Below, in pieces: positions 1-8,988 of a stretch of DNA of 64,000 nucleotides. The notes under the pieces were generated by a model, which was not told the origin of the DNA, made no database searches, and worked only from the letters and a program-made list of their open reading frames with translations. Positions within the stretch are counted from its first letter, which is position 1. The number at the start of each line of letters is the position of its first letter. This DNA comes from Ruminococcus sp. (GTDB taxonomy: Bacteria; Bacillota; Clostridia; Oscillospirales; Ruminococcaceae). Made by a program: the position numbers and the translations under genes. The stretch spans positions 1 to 64,000 of the forward strand of contig JAGAQC010000071.1 in assembly GCA_017622925.1 (NCBI GenBank), read 5' to 3'.

Positions 1-125
1 CTTTTTGAACCTTCAGGCGTTTGATTTTAAACGAGATTTTTCTCGTATTTCCGCTAATTGTTGTGTTGAAAAACGTTCAGATGGCATTAGAATGCAAATG
101 TCTGTTTTTATGTTAGGTTAGTGCA
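1..125. other. Gene-free left edge
   Basis: No coding region is supported here. The only structure seen is a short palindrome, ACGAGA at 31-36 and TCTCGT at 41-46 around a TTTT loop. It could be the stem of a terminator belonging to a gene outside the window, but this cannot be decided. Confidence 0.4.
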
Positions 126-334
126 TATGGGGAGTCACCCCACACCCCCTGCCAAAGGGGTGACCCCTTTGGAATCTCTGTTGTCGTAAATTCTCCTGCA
201 TAAAGCCTGCCATATAAATCCGAATCCATATTTTTATGGCGTTATGCAGGATAATTTACGATATAGGCTCCAAAAAGTTACCTCTCAGACAAGAAATGCA
301 GAAAAACAATATTCCTCTAAGTTGTGGATAGTGG
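126..334 (+). repeat. Family A hairpin element, copy A1 (3' of GH5)
   Basis: This is one of six copies of a ~200-295 bp element. Reading on the plus strand it has a CCAAAGGGG/CCCCTTTGG hairpin, then GGAATCTCTGTTG, then a long stem (left arm 184-206 beginning TCGTAAATT, right arm 239-271 ending AATTTACGA). A conserved tail follows (TTACCTCT, CAGAAA) that ends in CTAAGTTGTGGATAGTGG. That end is the inverse of the start of copy A2 (CACTATCCACAACTTAAG), so the element has terminal inverted repeats. It stops 1 nt before the GH5 stop codon on the opposite strand. The left boundary is uncertain. Confidence 0.75.
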
Positions 335-335
335 T

Positions 336-1616
336 TTAATTATACCTCGTTACTCTTGTTTCCATGCCTGTTTTTGGGTTTTTATGCTCTACAGCGTCAA
401 CGATAGCTTTGATAATCTCGGGCTGCGACTGCTCGTTGGTAGTTCTGTCGAAAAGTCCGAAGCCGTACTGACCGTTCCAGCCGTTGTCCCAGTAGACGGG
501 GGTAATTCCGTTCACAGCGCATGTACCTGCGAAAAATCCGTTCCAATAGGCTCTGTTTTCGGCTATCTGATTGGGTATTCCGACATCGGCATGAGTTTTG
601 TCCACACACCCGTATTCGCCCACAACAACAGGTATTCCGTTGTCAATGTATTTTTCCCTGAGCTTTTTAAGCTGCCCCTCGATGTGATCTTCTTCGCCCC
701 ATGTCGCCTTGCTTTTGGGAGAAGCCTTGTTTATTTCGACTATTTCCTGACCTCTTTCGCCCCAAAGAAAGGTCTTTTTATTTTCCTGACCGCAGTATTC
801 CCACGGGTCGTAAAAATGAACCGAAACGACAGTTCTTCCCTCTCCTGCGGTATTTTTCGTATCGTCGGGAAGTCTGAACCCGTAATCGCCCACGGTATGA
901 TCTATATTTGTGTTCCAGCCGGGGATCATAAGCCAGCGGTGTTCGTTGTTTCCGCCCGTCCCACGGACTGTATCGACAAATATCTGATTATACGCATTTA
1001 TATTTTCGTACATATCACGCTTCGGCTCACCGTAGGTATTGTCGAACACCTCGTTCATGCTCTCAAACACAAGACGCTCGTCATAGTCCTTGAACTTCTC
1101 GGCTATCTGTCTCCAGACCGCCTCATATTTAGCTTTTATCGCAGTCTGATCGGGTTCGCCGCACAGCAGCCAACCGCCGTCAACGGTATAGTAGCCGTCG
1201 CCGTGAATGTTGATAATTACGTTAAGGTCTGCATTATAGCAGTAATCGACTACCTCGTTTACACGGTCGAGCCACGCTTCGTCTATCTTGCTGCCGTTAG
1301 TATCGTCTATCTTATCGAGATACGACACGGGAACTCTTACGGTCTTGAAGCCTGCCGCCGCAACAGCGTTGATAAGCTCCTGAGAAGCGGCAGGGTTTCC
1401 CCATGCCGTTTCGCTGGGAGTTCCGCTGACATTGGCTTCGAGGGTATTTCCGAGATTCCAGCCTGCTCCGAACTCCTCGGCGAACTCGTCAAAGCTGATA
1501 ACCTCGTCCGACTTGTCCTGCCGTGAGCCGCCGTTTTTCGCAGAACAGCCTGCAAGTCCGCCTGCCGACATCGCCAACGAACACGCAAGAGCCGTTATTT
1601 TTCTGAAATTGAACAT
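336..1616 (-). CDS. GH5 family endoglucanase-like lipoprotein (subfamily 4 type)
   Basis: Secreted beta-1,4-glycan hydrolase of glycoside hydrolase family 5, probably acting on cellulose, xyloglucan or mixed-linkage glucan at the cell surface. The 426-aa protein begins with a signal peptide and lipobox GGLAGC (lipidated Cys24), then a Ser/Asp-rich linker. The GWNLGNTLEA motif at 52-61 is typical of subfamily 4. Glu189 in SMNEVF is the expected acid/base and Glu334 in VVVGEYG the expected nucleophile. The ATG at 1616 is preferred because GGAGGT lies 7 nt upstream; an ATG 27 nt further upstream lacks a ribosome site. No carbohydrate-binding module or dockerin is present. A family A element abuts the stop codon. 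The family call is firm; the substrate is inferred. Confidence 0.9.
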   Translation of the reverse strand: MFNFRKITALACSLAMSAGGLAGCSAKNGGSRQDKSDEVISFDEFAEEFGAGWNLGNTLEANVSGTPSETAWGNPAASQELINAVAAAGFKTVRVPVSYLDKIDDTNGSKIDEAWLDRVNEVVDYCYNADLNVIINIHGDGYYTVDGGWLLCGEPDQTAIKAKYEAVWRQIAEKFKDYDERLVFESMNEVFDNTYGEPKRDMYENINAYNQIFVDTVRGTGGNNEHRWLMIPGWNTNIDHTVGDYGFRLPDDTKNTAGEGRTVVSVHFYDPWEYCGQENKKTFLWGERGQEIVEINKASPKSKATWGEEDHIEGQLKKLREKYIDNGIPVVVGEYGCVDKTHADVGIPNQIAENRAYWNGFFAGTCAVNGITPVYWDNGWNGQYGFGLFDRTTNEQSQPEIIKAIVDAVEHKNPKTGMETRVTRYN

Positions 1617-1640
1617 ATGTTTGACCTCCGATTTGGGATT

Positions 1641-1671
1641 CACGCTTTGGAATCCCGATGTTAGTTCGCTT
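1641..1671 (+). repeat. Remnant of family B element (copy B6)
   Basis: Only the two ends of a family B element remain, fused together: GGGATTC followed by CTTTGGAATCCC and the characteristic trailer GATGTTAGTTC. It lies between the GH5 start and the terminator of the coiled-coil gene. It looks like an internal deletion derivative, which is inference. Confidence 0.5.
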
Positions 1672-1682
1672 GATTTTAATGG

Positions 1683-1710
1683 AAAAACGGCAGACCTTTT
1701 AGTCTGCCGT
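1683..1710 (-). terminator. Rho-independent terminator of the coiled-coil gene
   Basis: The stem arms ACGGCAGAC (1687-1695) and GTCTGCCGT (1702-1710) enclose a CTTTTA loop. On the minus strand they are followed by a run of five T. It sits just after the stop at 1716. Confidence 0.85.
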
Positions 1711-1715
1711 AGGTA

Positions 1716-2231
1716 TTATTTTTTCTCGTTAAAAGCAGCATTTGCCGCCGCCTGCGGACTTTGGGTGAGGGCAGGGGAGGTTTTCAGCGTATGCTGGAGC
1801 TTTTCCTTGGTGCGCTTTATATCGAGGAGCGACTTCTGATGAGCAGCCTCGGCATCGTTGAGCATCTGAGCGACCGAGAGAGCCGCAGATTTCTGAACAG
1901 CCGCCGCCTGTTCCTGCGCCTTGCGGAGAATTTCCAACGCTTTTTTCTTGGCTTCCGCTACGATAGTCTCCCTTGAAGCTATCATAGCGGCGCGTTCCTC
2001 GGCTTTGCGGATAGTGTTCTCCGCGCTTATTTTAGCTTCGTTAAGTATTCGCTGACAGTCGAACTCTATCTTCTGAGCCGCTTTAAGCTCATGAGGCAGG
2101 TTAAGACGGACATCGTTGATCAGCTCGCGCATTCTTTCGCCGTCGATAATTTTTTTATGCGGAACGAAAGGCACAGCAGACGACTTATCGAGCAGGTCGT
2201 CCATTTCTTCAAGAATTTCATCAACATTCAT
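1716..2231 (-). CDS. CoaD-linked coiled-coil protein ('ATPase subunit B-like')
   Basis: A 171-aa cytosolic protein rich in Ala, Glu, Lys and Arg. It has an N-terminal acidic helix (NVDEILEEMDDLLDKS), a conserved-looking stretch with LNLPHELK, and then a long coiled coil over roughly residues 60-150. It ends in a Pro/Ala tail. Proteins of this shape are commonly found next to coaD in Clostridia and are often named ATPase or V-type subunit by weak similarity. No nucleotide-binding motif is visible, so the function is unknown. The ATG at 2231 is chosen because AAGGAGG lies 8 nt upstream; the reading frame could extend 9 codons further without a ribosome site. Confidence 0.7.
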   Translation of the reverse strand: MNVDEILEEMDDLLDKSSAVPFVPHKKIIDGERMRELINDVRLNLPHELKAAQKIEFDCQRILNEAKISAENTIRKAEERAAMIASRETIVAEAKKKALEILRKAQEQAAAVQKSAALSVAQMLNDAEAAHQKSLLDIKRTKEKLQHTLKTSPALTQSPQAAANAAFNEKK

Positions 2232-2292
2232 AATTATTTCCTCCTTAAATAGAAGCAAGAGAATACGGACGCCCGTTTATCTCTTTTTTATG

Positions 2293-2575
2293 CACTATCC
2301 ACAACTTAAGTGGGGGACTCTGGCTAACCGCCCCGTACCCTCTGTCACTTCGTGACATCTCCCTACACTGTAGGGAGTCACCCCACACCCCCTGCCAAAG
2401 GGGTGACCCCTTTGGAATCTCTGTGGTCGTGAATTGGACTGTGGAAATTTCCAAATCAGCATAACGCTGTTAGTCTCTATGATCACCACAGTCCAATTCA
2501 CGAGAACGGACACCAAAAGTTACTTCTTTAACAGAATGTAAAGGGTAACAAAATTCTCTTAAGTTGTTGACAGTA
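2293..2575 (+). repeat. Family A hairpin element, copy A2 (3' of coaD)
   Basis: This full copy has clear terminal inverted repeats: CACTATCCACAACTTAAG at the left and CTTAAGTTGTTGACAGTA at the right. Inside are a CTCCCTAC/GTAGGGAG hairpin, the CCAAAGGGG/CCCCTTTGG hairpin and a class II stem (left TCGTGAATTGGACTGTGG, right CCACAGTCCAATTCACGA). The conserved tail follows. It lies 26 nt beyond the coaD stop and fills the whole coaD to coiled-coil gap. Confidence 0.8.
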
Positions 2576-2601
2576 CCTTTTTATGTGAAAATGTATTGCA
2601 T

Positions 2602-3093
2602 TCAATTGGCTTTAACAAGCCGCCGCTTTATATCTTCGAGAATTTCTTCGGGAACAAAGTGGCTTATATCGCCGCCGAAGTAGGCTATTTGCTTCACCAC
2701 GCTTGAACTGAGGTACATATTTTCCGCCGCAGTCGTAAGGAACACCGTTTCCGCTCCTGCGTACAGCTTTTTGTTTGCAAGAGCCATCTGAAACTCGTAT
2801 TCAAAATCGCTGACGGCTCTCAGACCCTTAACGATAGCCACAGCTCCGACAGTTCTTACATAGTCCGCAAGAAGCCCGTCCAGAATATCTATAACAACGT
2901 TGTCGAGATCCTGCGTTACCGCTTCTATCATAAGCATTCGCTCCGTAGCGGTGAAGCTTGGCTGAGCCTTGCCTGCGTTTCGGGAAATAAGTACAATGAC
3001 CTTGTCAAAGAGCCTTGAGGCTCGTGTGATTATGTCGAGATGCCCGAGCGTAACAGGGTCGAAAGAACCCGGGCAGACAGCTATTCGTCTCAT
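2602..3093 (-). CDS. coaD: Phosphopantetheine adenylyltransferase
   Basis: This enzyme transfers AMP from ATP to 4'-phosphopantetheine in coenzyme A synthesis and acts in the cytosol as a hexamer. The 163-aa length is normal. The N-terminus carries the nucleotidyltransferase signature PGSFDPVTLGHLDII with the T-x-GH motif at residues 16-19. Typical family blocks follow (RNAGKAQPSF, GLRAVSDFEYE, SSSVVKQIA). The rsmD gene lies upstream, the usual Firmicute order. The intergenic gap holds an inverted-repeat element. Confidence 0.96.
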   Translation of the reverse strand: MRRIAVCPGSFDPVTLGHLDIITRASRLFDKVIVLISRNAGKAQPSFTATERMLMIEAVTQDLDNVVIDILDGLLADYVRTVGAVAIVKGLRAVSDFEYEFQMALANKKLYAGAETVFLTTAAENMYLSSSVVKQIAYFGGDISHFVPEEILEDIKRRLVKAN

Positions 3094-3122
3094 TCGTCCT
3101 GCTCCTCCTCTGAGGGCTTTAT

Positions 3123-3282
3123 ATACTAATCTCTGACCGAACTAATGAAAATCTTCACCGCCATCCACTCGCTGCTCTTCGTCAAACGCCCTTGTAAGGC
3201 GACAGCCTGCCTGCGGTCGTTTTCCTTGATCAGCAAGTGCCTGTCGGCGAATCTTTTCATCAAACCAATCAGAGATTAGTAT
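3123..3282. repeat. 160-bp inverted-repeat element between rsmD and coaD
   Basis: The outer ends are ATACTAATCTCTGA (3123-3136) and its complement TCAGAGATTAGTAT (3269-3282). The similarity continues inward for ~38 nt per side at roughly 75 percent identity. The right end encodes the last four codons and stop of rsmD. The same end sequence (AATACTAATCTCT) also ends the TOPRIM-like gene at 33592-33606. Confidence 0.75.
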
Positions 3283-3808
3283 TAAATACCGCAATATTTA
3301 TTTTTCCGTATTTGTAGACCTTTTTGAGCGTCATTCCGTCGGGCGCGGATGGCTGTCCGGCTTCCCTTTCGTATTCGCAGACAATACTTCCGCCGCTTCG
3401 GAGCTTTGCCGCCGCCAACGGCAGCAGCTTCCTTATATGGCCGTACCTGTAAGGGGGGTCGAGGAAAATAATGTCAAAGGTCTGAGCGGTAAGGCGGATA
3501 TAATCGTAGCTGTCACGGTTCACGACGTCTGCGCGGACTGCAAGCTTGGTATTTCTGAGGTTTTCATTGACGCACCTCAGCGACCTCGGCGAGTTGTCAA
3601 CAAATATACACCGAGCCGCCCCTCTGCTGAGAGCTTCTATGCCCAACTGACCGCTGCCTGCGAAAAGGTCGAGAACGTATGCGCCCTCTATCTCAAACTG
3701 TATCGAGGAAAAAACGCCCTCCTTCACCTTTTCTCCCGTAGGTCTTACGTCCATACCCTCGGGAGTAATAAGTCTGCATCCTCTTGCCGATCCTGTAATA
3801 ACTCTCAT
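3269..3808 (-). CDS. rsmD: 16S rRNA m2G966 methyltransferase RsmD
   Basis: SAM-dependent methyltransferase that modifies guanine 966 of 16S rRNA in the 30S subunit. The 179-aa protein starts MRVITGSARG, as the family does. It has the SAM-binding block LDLFAGSGQLGIEALSRGA and the catalytic N6/N2 motif FLDPPY. The ATG at 3808 has GGAG 5 nt upstream and gives the family-standard N-terminus. The open frame continues 53 codons upstream, but that part overlaps a repeat-like leader. The last residues NTNL and the stop are contributed by an inverted-repeat element. Confidence 0.93.
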   Translation of the reverse strand: MRVITGSARGCRLITPEGMDVRPTGEKVKEGVFSSIQFEIEGAYVLDLFAGSGQLGIEALSRGAARCIFVDNSPRSLRCVNENLRNTKLAVRADVVNRDSYDYIRLTAQTFDIIFLDPPYRYGHIRKLLPLAAAKLRSGGSIVCEYEREAGQPSAPDGMTLKKVYKYGKINIAVFNTNL

Positions 3809-3859
3809 ATACGCTCCGCATTCGGGGCAAATAATAGACCTCCTCGGAAACTGAAAAGC

Positions 3860-4092
3860 ACTGTCTGACTTGTCTTTTTTGTGCGCGGCTTTGTCAGCTT
3901 TCCTTGCAATACATACAGTATTCCTGCGGAAATCTGACTTTGCCGAGCGCAAAAAATCCTGCGTCATACAGCACTTCCCAGTTCCCGAGGAGGTCTAATA
4001 AGCTTGTCCCGTCCGCATTTTTCGGCATACGGCTGCCGTAGTAAACCTATAATACGCATAAAACTCTCATAACGGCTTTATGCGGTATTGCC
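3860..4092 (-). repeat. Repeat-like leader of rsmD starting AGGCAATACCGCA
   Basis: Read on the minus strand, the leader starts AGGCAATACCGCATAAAG just after the predicted transcription start. It contains a CGCATAAA/TTTATGCG hairpin and a block (AAGTCAGATTT, CGCAGGAATACTGT, CAAGGA) that also occurs in the leader of the TtcA-like gene. Short open frames inside it are not convincing genes. Confidence 0.55.
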
Positions 4093-4103
4093 TATACACA
4101 TTT

Positions 4104-4132
4104 ATTATACCCGATTTTTTCTGATTTGTCTA
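4104..4132 (-). promoter_or_regulatory. Sigma-A promoter of rsmD
   Basis: On the minus strand, -35 TAGACA and -10 TATAAT are separated by 17 nt. Transcription would start near 4097 and give a leader of about 290 nt before rsmD. Confidence 0.7.
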
Positions 4133-4314
4133 TACAAATTTTAAAAGATAGGCGAACTTCCACAAAAATCAAAGCTGTTTTCATCGAAATTTGCAGGATT
4201 ATGTCAAAAATATTCGGGAACACTTTTCAATTCCCGTACATATTATATAAGGGGAACTTTAAATTCCGCCGTTTTTATGCGGCGTTCCCAAAAATACTTA
4301 ACAGGAGAATAAAT

Positions 4315-6144
4315 ATGTGCGGAATAGCAGGAATCATCAGTTTTAAGGAGGATGTGCGTGAGGAGCTTGCGGTCTGCGGTCTTATGCAGAAAGCGCTTCT
4401 GAGACGAGGTCCCGATCAGCGTGGGATAGTCCTTACGCATGACGCCGCCTTTGTTCACACACGGCTTGCCGTTATCGACATCGAGGGCGGACGGCAGCCA
4501 ATGACCCTTTCCCTCGGGGAAAAACGCTTCACCATAGTCTACAACGGCGAGCTTTACAATACCGCCGAGCTGCGCCGTGAGCTTTCGGAGGACGGCGAAT
4601 TTAAGACCTCCTCCGACACCGAGGTGGTACTCCGCAGCTATATGAAATGGGGCGCGGAGTGCGTTGACAGATTCAACGGTATTTTCGCCTTTGCCATACA
4701 CGACGAAGCGGAACGCCGTGTATTTTTAGCCCGTGACCGTATCGGCGTAAAGCCGCTGTTTTACTATGACACGGGCAGGCGGCTCATTTTTGCATCGGAG
4801 CTTGCTGCGCTTCTTGAAAATCCCGAGATTCCCCATGAGATAGACTTGCAGGGAATTTCGGAGCTGCTTCTCCTTGCTCCCGGACGAACGGCAGGCTGCG
4901 GCGTTATCCGAGGGGTTAAGGAGGTCAAGGCAGGCTGCTGCGGCTTTTACGATGAAAACGGTTTAAAGCTCCACAAATATTGGAGTTTGCGCGCTATGGA
5001 ACACCGTGAGACCTTCGAGGAAACTGCGGAGCATGTCCGCGAGCTTCTTCTCGACTCCATTCGGCGGCAGCTTGTTTCGGACGTTCCGATATGCACGTTC
5101 TTATCGGGCGGACTTGATTCAAGCCTTATTTCGTCCGTTGCCGCGTACGAACTGAAAAAACAGGGCAAGACTCTCAACACCTTTTCCGTTGACTACAAGG
5201 ATAACGAAAAATATTTTACAAAGTCCCATTTTCAGCCCAACAGCGACCCCGAGTACATTAATATAATGGCTGAATATCTCGGCAGCGAGCATCACTGGAC
5301 GGTGGTGGACGTTCCCGAGCTTGTGGACGCTCTCGATCAGGCGGCGGACGCAAGGGGACTTCCCGGAATGGCTGACGTTGACGCTTCAATGCTGCTGCTT
5401 TGCCGTGAAATAAAAAAATTCGGCACTGTTGCGCTCTCGGGAGAATGCGCAGACGAGCTTTTCGGCGGCTACCCGTGGTATCGCGACAAGGACATCAGAA
5501 TGACCGACGGCTTCCCGTGGGCGCAGAGTACCGCATACCGCAAGAGATTCATTTCAGACGAGTTTGCGGAAAAAATAAACGCCGAGGAATACGTATACTC
5601 CGCCTACCGAAAGACTGCCGATTCCGCGCAAAAGCTGCCCTCCGACAGTCCCCTTGAAACACGAATGCGTGAAATGACCCAGCTCAATTTCGATTGGTTC
5701 ATGCAGAATCTCCTTGACCGAAAGGACAGAATGTCCATGTACAGCGGACTTGAAGTCCGTGTGCCGTTCTGCGACTATCGTATTGCGGAATACCTTTACA
5801 ACGTCCCGTGGGAATTTAAAGACCATAACGGCAGGGAAAAGGGTCTGCTCAGAGAGGCTATGAAGGATTGGCTGCCCGAGCGTGTCCTTAACCGAAAGAA
5901 AAGTCCGTACCCCAAAACGCACAACCCTGCATTTTTGGCTGCCGTAACGGAAAAGCTGCGTGAGATACTTTCTCAGCCGACGCCGCTTACCGATATGGTG
6001 AAGCGTGAGGAACTTGAAATACTGCTCACTCATGCCGACCACGTTCAATGGTACGGACAGCTTATGAATCTGCCGCAGACGATCGCATTTTTCATTCAAA
6101 CAGATCATTGGATGAAGAAATATAATATTAACATAGTAATTTGA
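4315..6144 (+). CDS. asnB: Asparagine synthase, glutamine-hydrolysing
   Basis: This enzyme makes asparagine from aspartate, ATP and glutamine in the cytosol. The 609-aa protein starts MCGIAG, so processing would expose the Cys2 nucleophile of the class II glutaminase domain (about 1-200). The synthetase domain carries the PP-loop SGGLDSS at 264-270 and ends normally. The ATG at 4315 is fixed by the need for Cys at position 2 and by GGAG 7 nt upstream. The frame extends 63 codons further upstream without meaning. asnB is transcribed alone, divergently from rsmD, and is followed after 9 nt by a family B element. Confidence 0.95.
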   Translation: MCGIAGIISFKEDVREELAVCGLMQKALLRRGPDQRGIVLTHDAAFVHTRLAVIDIEGGRQPMTLSLGEKRFTIVYNGELYNTAELRRELSEDGEFKTSSDTEVVLRSYMKWGAECVDRFNGIFAFAIHDEAERRVFLARDRIGVKPLFYYDTGRRLIFASELAALLENPEIPHEIDLQGISELLLLAPGRTAGCGVIRGVKEVKAGCCGFYDENGLKLHKYWSLRAMEHRETFEETAEHVRELLLDSIRRQLVSDVPICTFLSGGLDSSLISSVAAYELKKQGKTLNTFSVDYKDNEKYFTKSHFQPNSDPEYINIMAEYLGSEHHWTVVDVPELVDALDQAADARGLPGMADVDASMLLLCREIKKFGTVALSGECADELFGGYPWYRDKDIRMTDGFPWAQSTAYRKRFISDEFAEKINAEEYVYSAYRKTADSAQKLPSDSPLETRMREMTQLNFDWFMQNLLDRKDRMSMYSGLEVRVPFCDYRIAEYLYNVPWEFKDHNGREKGLLREAMKDWLPERVLNRKKSPYPKTHNPAFLAAVTEKLREILSQPTPLTDMVKREELEILLTHADHVQWYGQLMNLPQTIAFFIQTDHWMKKYNINIVI

Positions 6145-6152
6145 TTAGTATA

Positions 6153-6440
6153 AAATCGGGATTCCAAAGGGTTCACTCTCTGATAAGTTTATTTGCATTA
6201 TTAAGGGAACGCCCTCTCTTGCAGGGCGCACTTCGTGCCGTCCCCTCTGCCCTTTGGGCATCTCCCCACCCGTGGGGAGTCACCTCTTTCAAAACAGTCC
6301 TGCGTACTGTTTTGAAATTCACCCTTTGCGGAGCGCTTAAACGCTTTGTGGGACGCTGTCCCACACCCTGCCAGAGGCGCTGCCTCTGGACTCCGCCAAA
6401 GGGACACCGTCCCTTTGGAATCCCAATGTTAGTTCACTTT
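6153..6440 (+). repeat. Family B multi-hairpin element, copy B1 (3' of asnB)
   Basis: Consecutive hairpins follow each other with almost no linker. They are CGCCCT/AGGGCG (6210-6228), CTCCCC/GGGGAG (6262-6279), TTTCAAAACAGT/ACTGTTTTGAAA (6288-6316), GTGGGAC/GTCCCAC (6347-6364), CCAGAGGC/GCCTCTGG (6370-6388) and CCAAAGGGAC/GTCCCTTTGG. The element is bounded by GGGATTCC and GGAATCCC in inverted orientation. It lies between the asnB stop and the rplQ terminator. Confidence 0.8.
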
Positions 6441-6460
6441 AGCCCTGCTCATTAATACGC

Positions 6461-6492
6461 AAAAAAGCCGTTTCCCACAAATGGAAACGGCT
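6461..6492 (-). terminator. Terminator of the ribosomal protein operon
   Basis: Stem arms AGCCGTTTCC (6466-6475) and GGAAACGGCT (6483-6492) with a CACAAAT loop. The minus strand continues with six T. It ends the rpsJ-rplQ operon 30 nt after rplQ. Confidence 0.9.
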
Positions 6493-6522
6493 CGTTTATT
6501 TTAATTATTAATTAATTAATTA

Positions 6523-6876
6523 TTATTCAGCAAGCTTGATGATAGCCATTTCTGCTGCGTCGCCGCGGCGAGGACCGATCTTAACGATCTGTGTATAACC
6601 GCCGTTCTTCTCTGCATACTTGGGTGCGATCTCATCGAAAAGCTTCTTGGCAACAGCTTCCTTTGTAACGTATGCCATTACCTGACGCTTGGAGTGCAGA
6701 TCATTCTTCTTACCGATAGTAATCATTTTCTCTGCAACAGCACGAACTTCCTTAGCTCTTGTAACGGTAGTTTCGATCTGACCGTTCTCGAGAAGGAAAG
6801 TTACCATGCCTCTGAGCATTGCCTTTCTGTGGTCAGATGTTCTGCCCAGCTTTCTTGTACCCGGCATGTATTTCAC
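6523..6876 (-). CDS. rplQ: 50S ribosomal protein L17
   Basis: L17 of the large subunit, 117 aa, with the family start [18 protein letters not shown] shifted by three residues. It is the last gene of the long ribosomal operon, directly after rpoA, as in most Firmicutes. Its product sits at the base of the 50S particle near the exit tunnel (family knowledge). Confidence 0.97.
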   Translation of the reverse strand: MKYMPGTRKLGRTSDHRKAMLRGMVTFLLENGQIETTVTRAKEVRAVAEKMITIGKKNDLHSKRQVMAYVTKEAVAKKLFDEIAPKYAEKNGGYTQIVKIGPRRGDAAEMAIIKLAE

Positions 6877-6923
6877 TCCTTTACATTATAAGTGATCGCC
6901 TGCCCTGCGGACAGGTTCTTTTG

Positions 6924-7889
6924 TTATTCTTCCTCGGAGGAGAGGTCAAAGCCCAATGACTGGAGCTTTTCCTTGACCTCGTCGAAGGACTTCTTTCCAA
7001 GGTTTCTTACCTTCATCATTTCTTCCTCAGACTTGTTGATGAGGTCATCTACTGTATTTATTCCCGCACGTTTCAGACAATTGAAGGAACGTACCGATAA
7101 GTCGAGATCCTCGATAGTCATTTCAAGGATCTTCTCCTTGCCCTTTTCGTCCTTTTCTTCGAGCATTTCTGCAAGACCTGCTTCCTCGGAAAGGTCGATA
7201 AAGAGCTTCAGATGTTCGCCCAGCAGATTGGCTGCCTGCGACAGAGCCTCCTTAGCCGAGATAGTACCGTCGGTCCATACCTCGATAGTCAGCTTGTCGT
7301 AATCGGTCACCTGTCCGAGACGTGTATCCTCTACTGTGTAATTCACCTTGAGAACAGGAGTATAGATACTGTCAACGGCGATAACGTCAACAGGCAGATT
7401 TATCTGCTTCTTGTTTCTTTCTGCCGAAACATATCCTCTGCCTCTGTCAATGGTAATTTCCATGTAGAGCTTTGCGTCCTTGCCCAGAGTTGCGATGTGC
7501 ATACCCGGATCAAGAATATTCACCTCGGAGTCAGCCTTAATATCCCCTGCGGTGATCTCACATTCGCCCTCGGCTTCTACGTAAACTGTCTTAGGACCTT
7601 CTCCGTAGAGCTTGGCTGTGAGTCCCTTTATGCTGAGGATTATCTCCGTTACGTCTTCCTTAACGCCCGGAATTGTTGACAACTCATGGTGTACGGTGCC
7701 ATCTTTGCCTGCAAGCTTTACAGACGTGACAGCGACACCCGGAAGTGAGGAGAGCAGCACACGTCTGAGGCTGTTTCCAAGAGTTATACCATATCCACGC
7801 TCAAGCGGTGCTAAAACGAATTTGCCGTATTTGCCGTCACTTTTGAGATCGACGATGTCGATATCCGGCTTGTTGATTTTTTCCAGCAT
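6924..7889 (-). CDS. rpoA: RNA polymerase subunit alpha
   Basis: Alpha subunit of RNA polymerase, 321 aa. The N-terminal dimerisation and assembly domain (to about residue 230) contains [21 protein letters not shown] flexible linker leads to the C-terminal DNA- and activator-binding domain ([18 protein letters not shown], then [13 protein letters not shown]). The ATG at 7889 follows GGAGGG by 6 nt; the seven codons upstream in frame have no ribosome site. It lies between rpsD and rplQ, the standard order. Confidence 0.97.
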   Translation of the reverse strand: MLEKINKPDIDIVDLKSDGKYGKFVLAPLERGYGITLGNSLRRVLLSSLPGVAVTSVKLAGKDGTVHHELSTIPGVKEDVTEIILSIKGLTAKLYGEGPKTVYVEAEGECEITAGDIKADSEVNILDPGMHIATLGKDAKLYMEITIDRGRGYVSAERNKKQINLPVDVIAVDSIYTPVLKVNYTVEDTRLGQVTDYDKLTIEVWTDGTISAKEALSQAANLLGEHLKLFIDLSEEAGLAEMLEEKDEKGKEKILEMTIEDLDLSVRSFNCLKRAGINTVDDLINKSEEEMMKVRNLGKKSFDEVKEKLQSLGFDLSSEEE

Positions 7890-7949
7890 AAAAACCCTCC
7901 TGTTTCGCAATAAGTTTTTACGAGTTCGGTTATCTTAGTGATCAAACGA

Positions 7950-8549
7950 TTACTTAGAATAGAGCTCGACGATGAGGTGTGTAGCTACCTCGTAGTCAAT
8001 GTCCTCGGCTGAGGGAAGACGTGTTACAGTTGCGCTGAAATCGTCCTTCTTGGCATCGAGCCATGTGGGAACGATCCTGTCCTTGGTTTCTTCAACTGTT
8101 GCCTTGAACTTCTCAGAGGTTCTGTCCTTCTCTTTAAGCGCGATAACATCGCCGACCTTAACTCTGTAAGAGGGGATATTTACCTTTTTGCCGTTTACTG
8201 TATAGTGGCTGTGAACGACAAGCTGTCTTGCCTCACGTCTTGTGAGAGCGAGACCCATTCTGAACACTACGCTGTCCAGTCTTGTCTCGAGACATGTGAT
8301 AAGGTTGTCACCTGTCTTGCCTTCCATTTTGGAAGCGATCTCAAAGTAGTGATAGAACTGCTTTTCGAGTACGCCGTAGATAAACTTCAGCTTCTGCTTT
8401 TCTTTAAGCTGGAGACCGTATTCAGATATTTTCTTTCTGTTGTTAGCGTTCTTGAAACGGTTGGATTCCTTCTTTGAAACGCCGAGAACAGCAGGGCTGA
8501 TGCCCAAATATCTGCACTTTTTAAGAATTGGTTCCTTCTGTACTGCCAT
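7950..8549 (-). CDS. rpsD: 30S ribosomal protein S4
   Basis: S4 initiates 16S rRNA folding and in many bacteria also controls its own operon. The 199-aa protein has the S4 RNA-binding domain around residues 85-150 (RLDSVVFRMGLALTRREAR, then HYTVNGKKVNIPSYRV). Unlike zinc-type S4 proteins, no CxxC cluster is seen near the N-terminus. It lies between rpsK and rpoA. Confidence 0.96.
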   Translation of the reverse strand: MAVQKEPILKKCRYLGISPAVLGVSKKESNRFKNANNRKKISEYGLQLKEKQKLKFIYGVLEKQFYHYFEIASKMEGKTGDNLITCLETRLDSVVFRMGLALTRREARQLVVHSHYTVNGKKVNIPSYRVKVGDVIALKEKDRTSEKFKATVEETKDRIVPTWLDAKKDDFSATVTRLPSAEDIDYEVATHLIVELYSK

Positions 8550-8569
8550 TTAAAACACCTCCGATTTGA

Positions 8570-8974
8570 TTAGACACGTCTTCTTTTGGGAGGACGGCAT
8601 CCGTTGTGTGGGATAGGAGTAACGTCCTTGATCATGCGAACTTCAAGACCTACTGTCTGGAGCGCTCTGATTGCAGCCTCGCGTCCTGCGCCGGGTCCCT
8701 TTACGTAGACCTCAACGAATTTAAGACCATGCTCCATAGCAGCCTTTGCCGCTGTCTCTGCCGCTGTCTGAGCAGCAAAGGGAGTAGACTTCTTAGAGCC
8801 TCTGAAACCAAGCTCGCCTGCGCTTGCCCATGAAATGGCATTACCCTGTGTATCGGTAATTGTAACGATCGTATTGTTGAAAGTGGACTGAATATGAACT
8901 GCGCCGCTTTCGATGTTCTTGCGTTCTCTACGTCTTCTGACTGTAGTAACCTTTTTACCCTTCTGCTGTGCCAA
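8570..8974 (-). CDS. rpsK: 30S ribosomal protein S11
   Basis: S11 lies on the platform of the small subunit near the mRNA exit. The 134-aa protein has the conserved core [15 protein letters not shown], the [14 protein letters not shown] block and the family C-terminus [11 protein letters not shown]. It is 14 nt downstream of rpsM. Confidence 0.97.
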   Translation of the reverse strand: MAQQKGKKVTTVRRRRERKNIESGAVHIQSTFNNTIVTITDTQGNAISWASAGELGFRGSKKSTPFAAQTAAETAAKAAMEHGLKFVEVYVKGPGAGREAAIRALQTVGLEVRMIKDVTPIPHNGCRPPKRRRV

Positions 8975-8988
8975 AGCTCATAACCTCC

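Noticed and set aside
324..1526. 400-aa open frame on the plus strand opposite GH5
   Set aside because: It is a shadow of the GH5 gene: no ribosome site, no recognisable domain, and the minus-strand frame carries all GH5 motifs.
3809..3967. N-terminal extension of RsmD by 53 codons with a CPEC motif
   Set aside because: The family starts at MRVITG, a ribosome site fits the ATG at 3808, and the extension lies in repeat-like leader DNA.
3894..4028. 44-residue minus-strand frame with a CxxC (ending EYCMYCKES) in the rsmD leader
   Set aside because: It is inside the transcribed leader but has no ribosome site, and parts of its DNA recur in the leader of the TtcA-like gene. It is more likely part of a repeat than a gene.
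6141..6455. 104-aa frame (and similar frames at 26875-27483 and 57450-58286) with LRERPLLQG-type sequence
   Set aside because: These frames are translations of the family B hairpin chain. They recur because the DNA recurs and have no ribosome sites.
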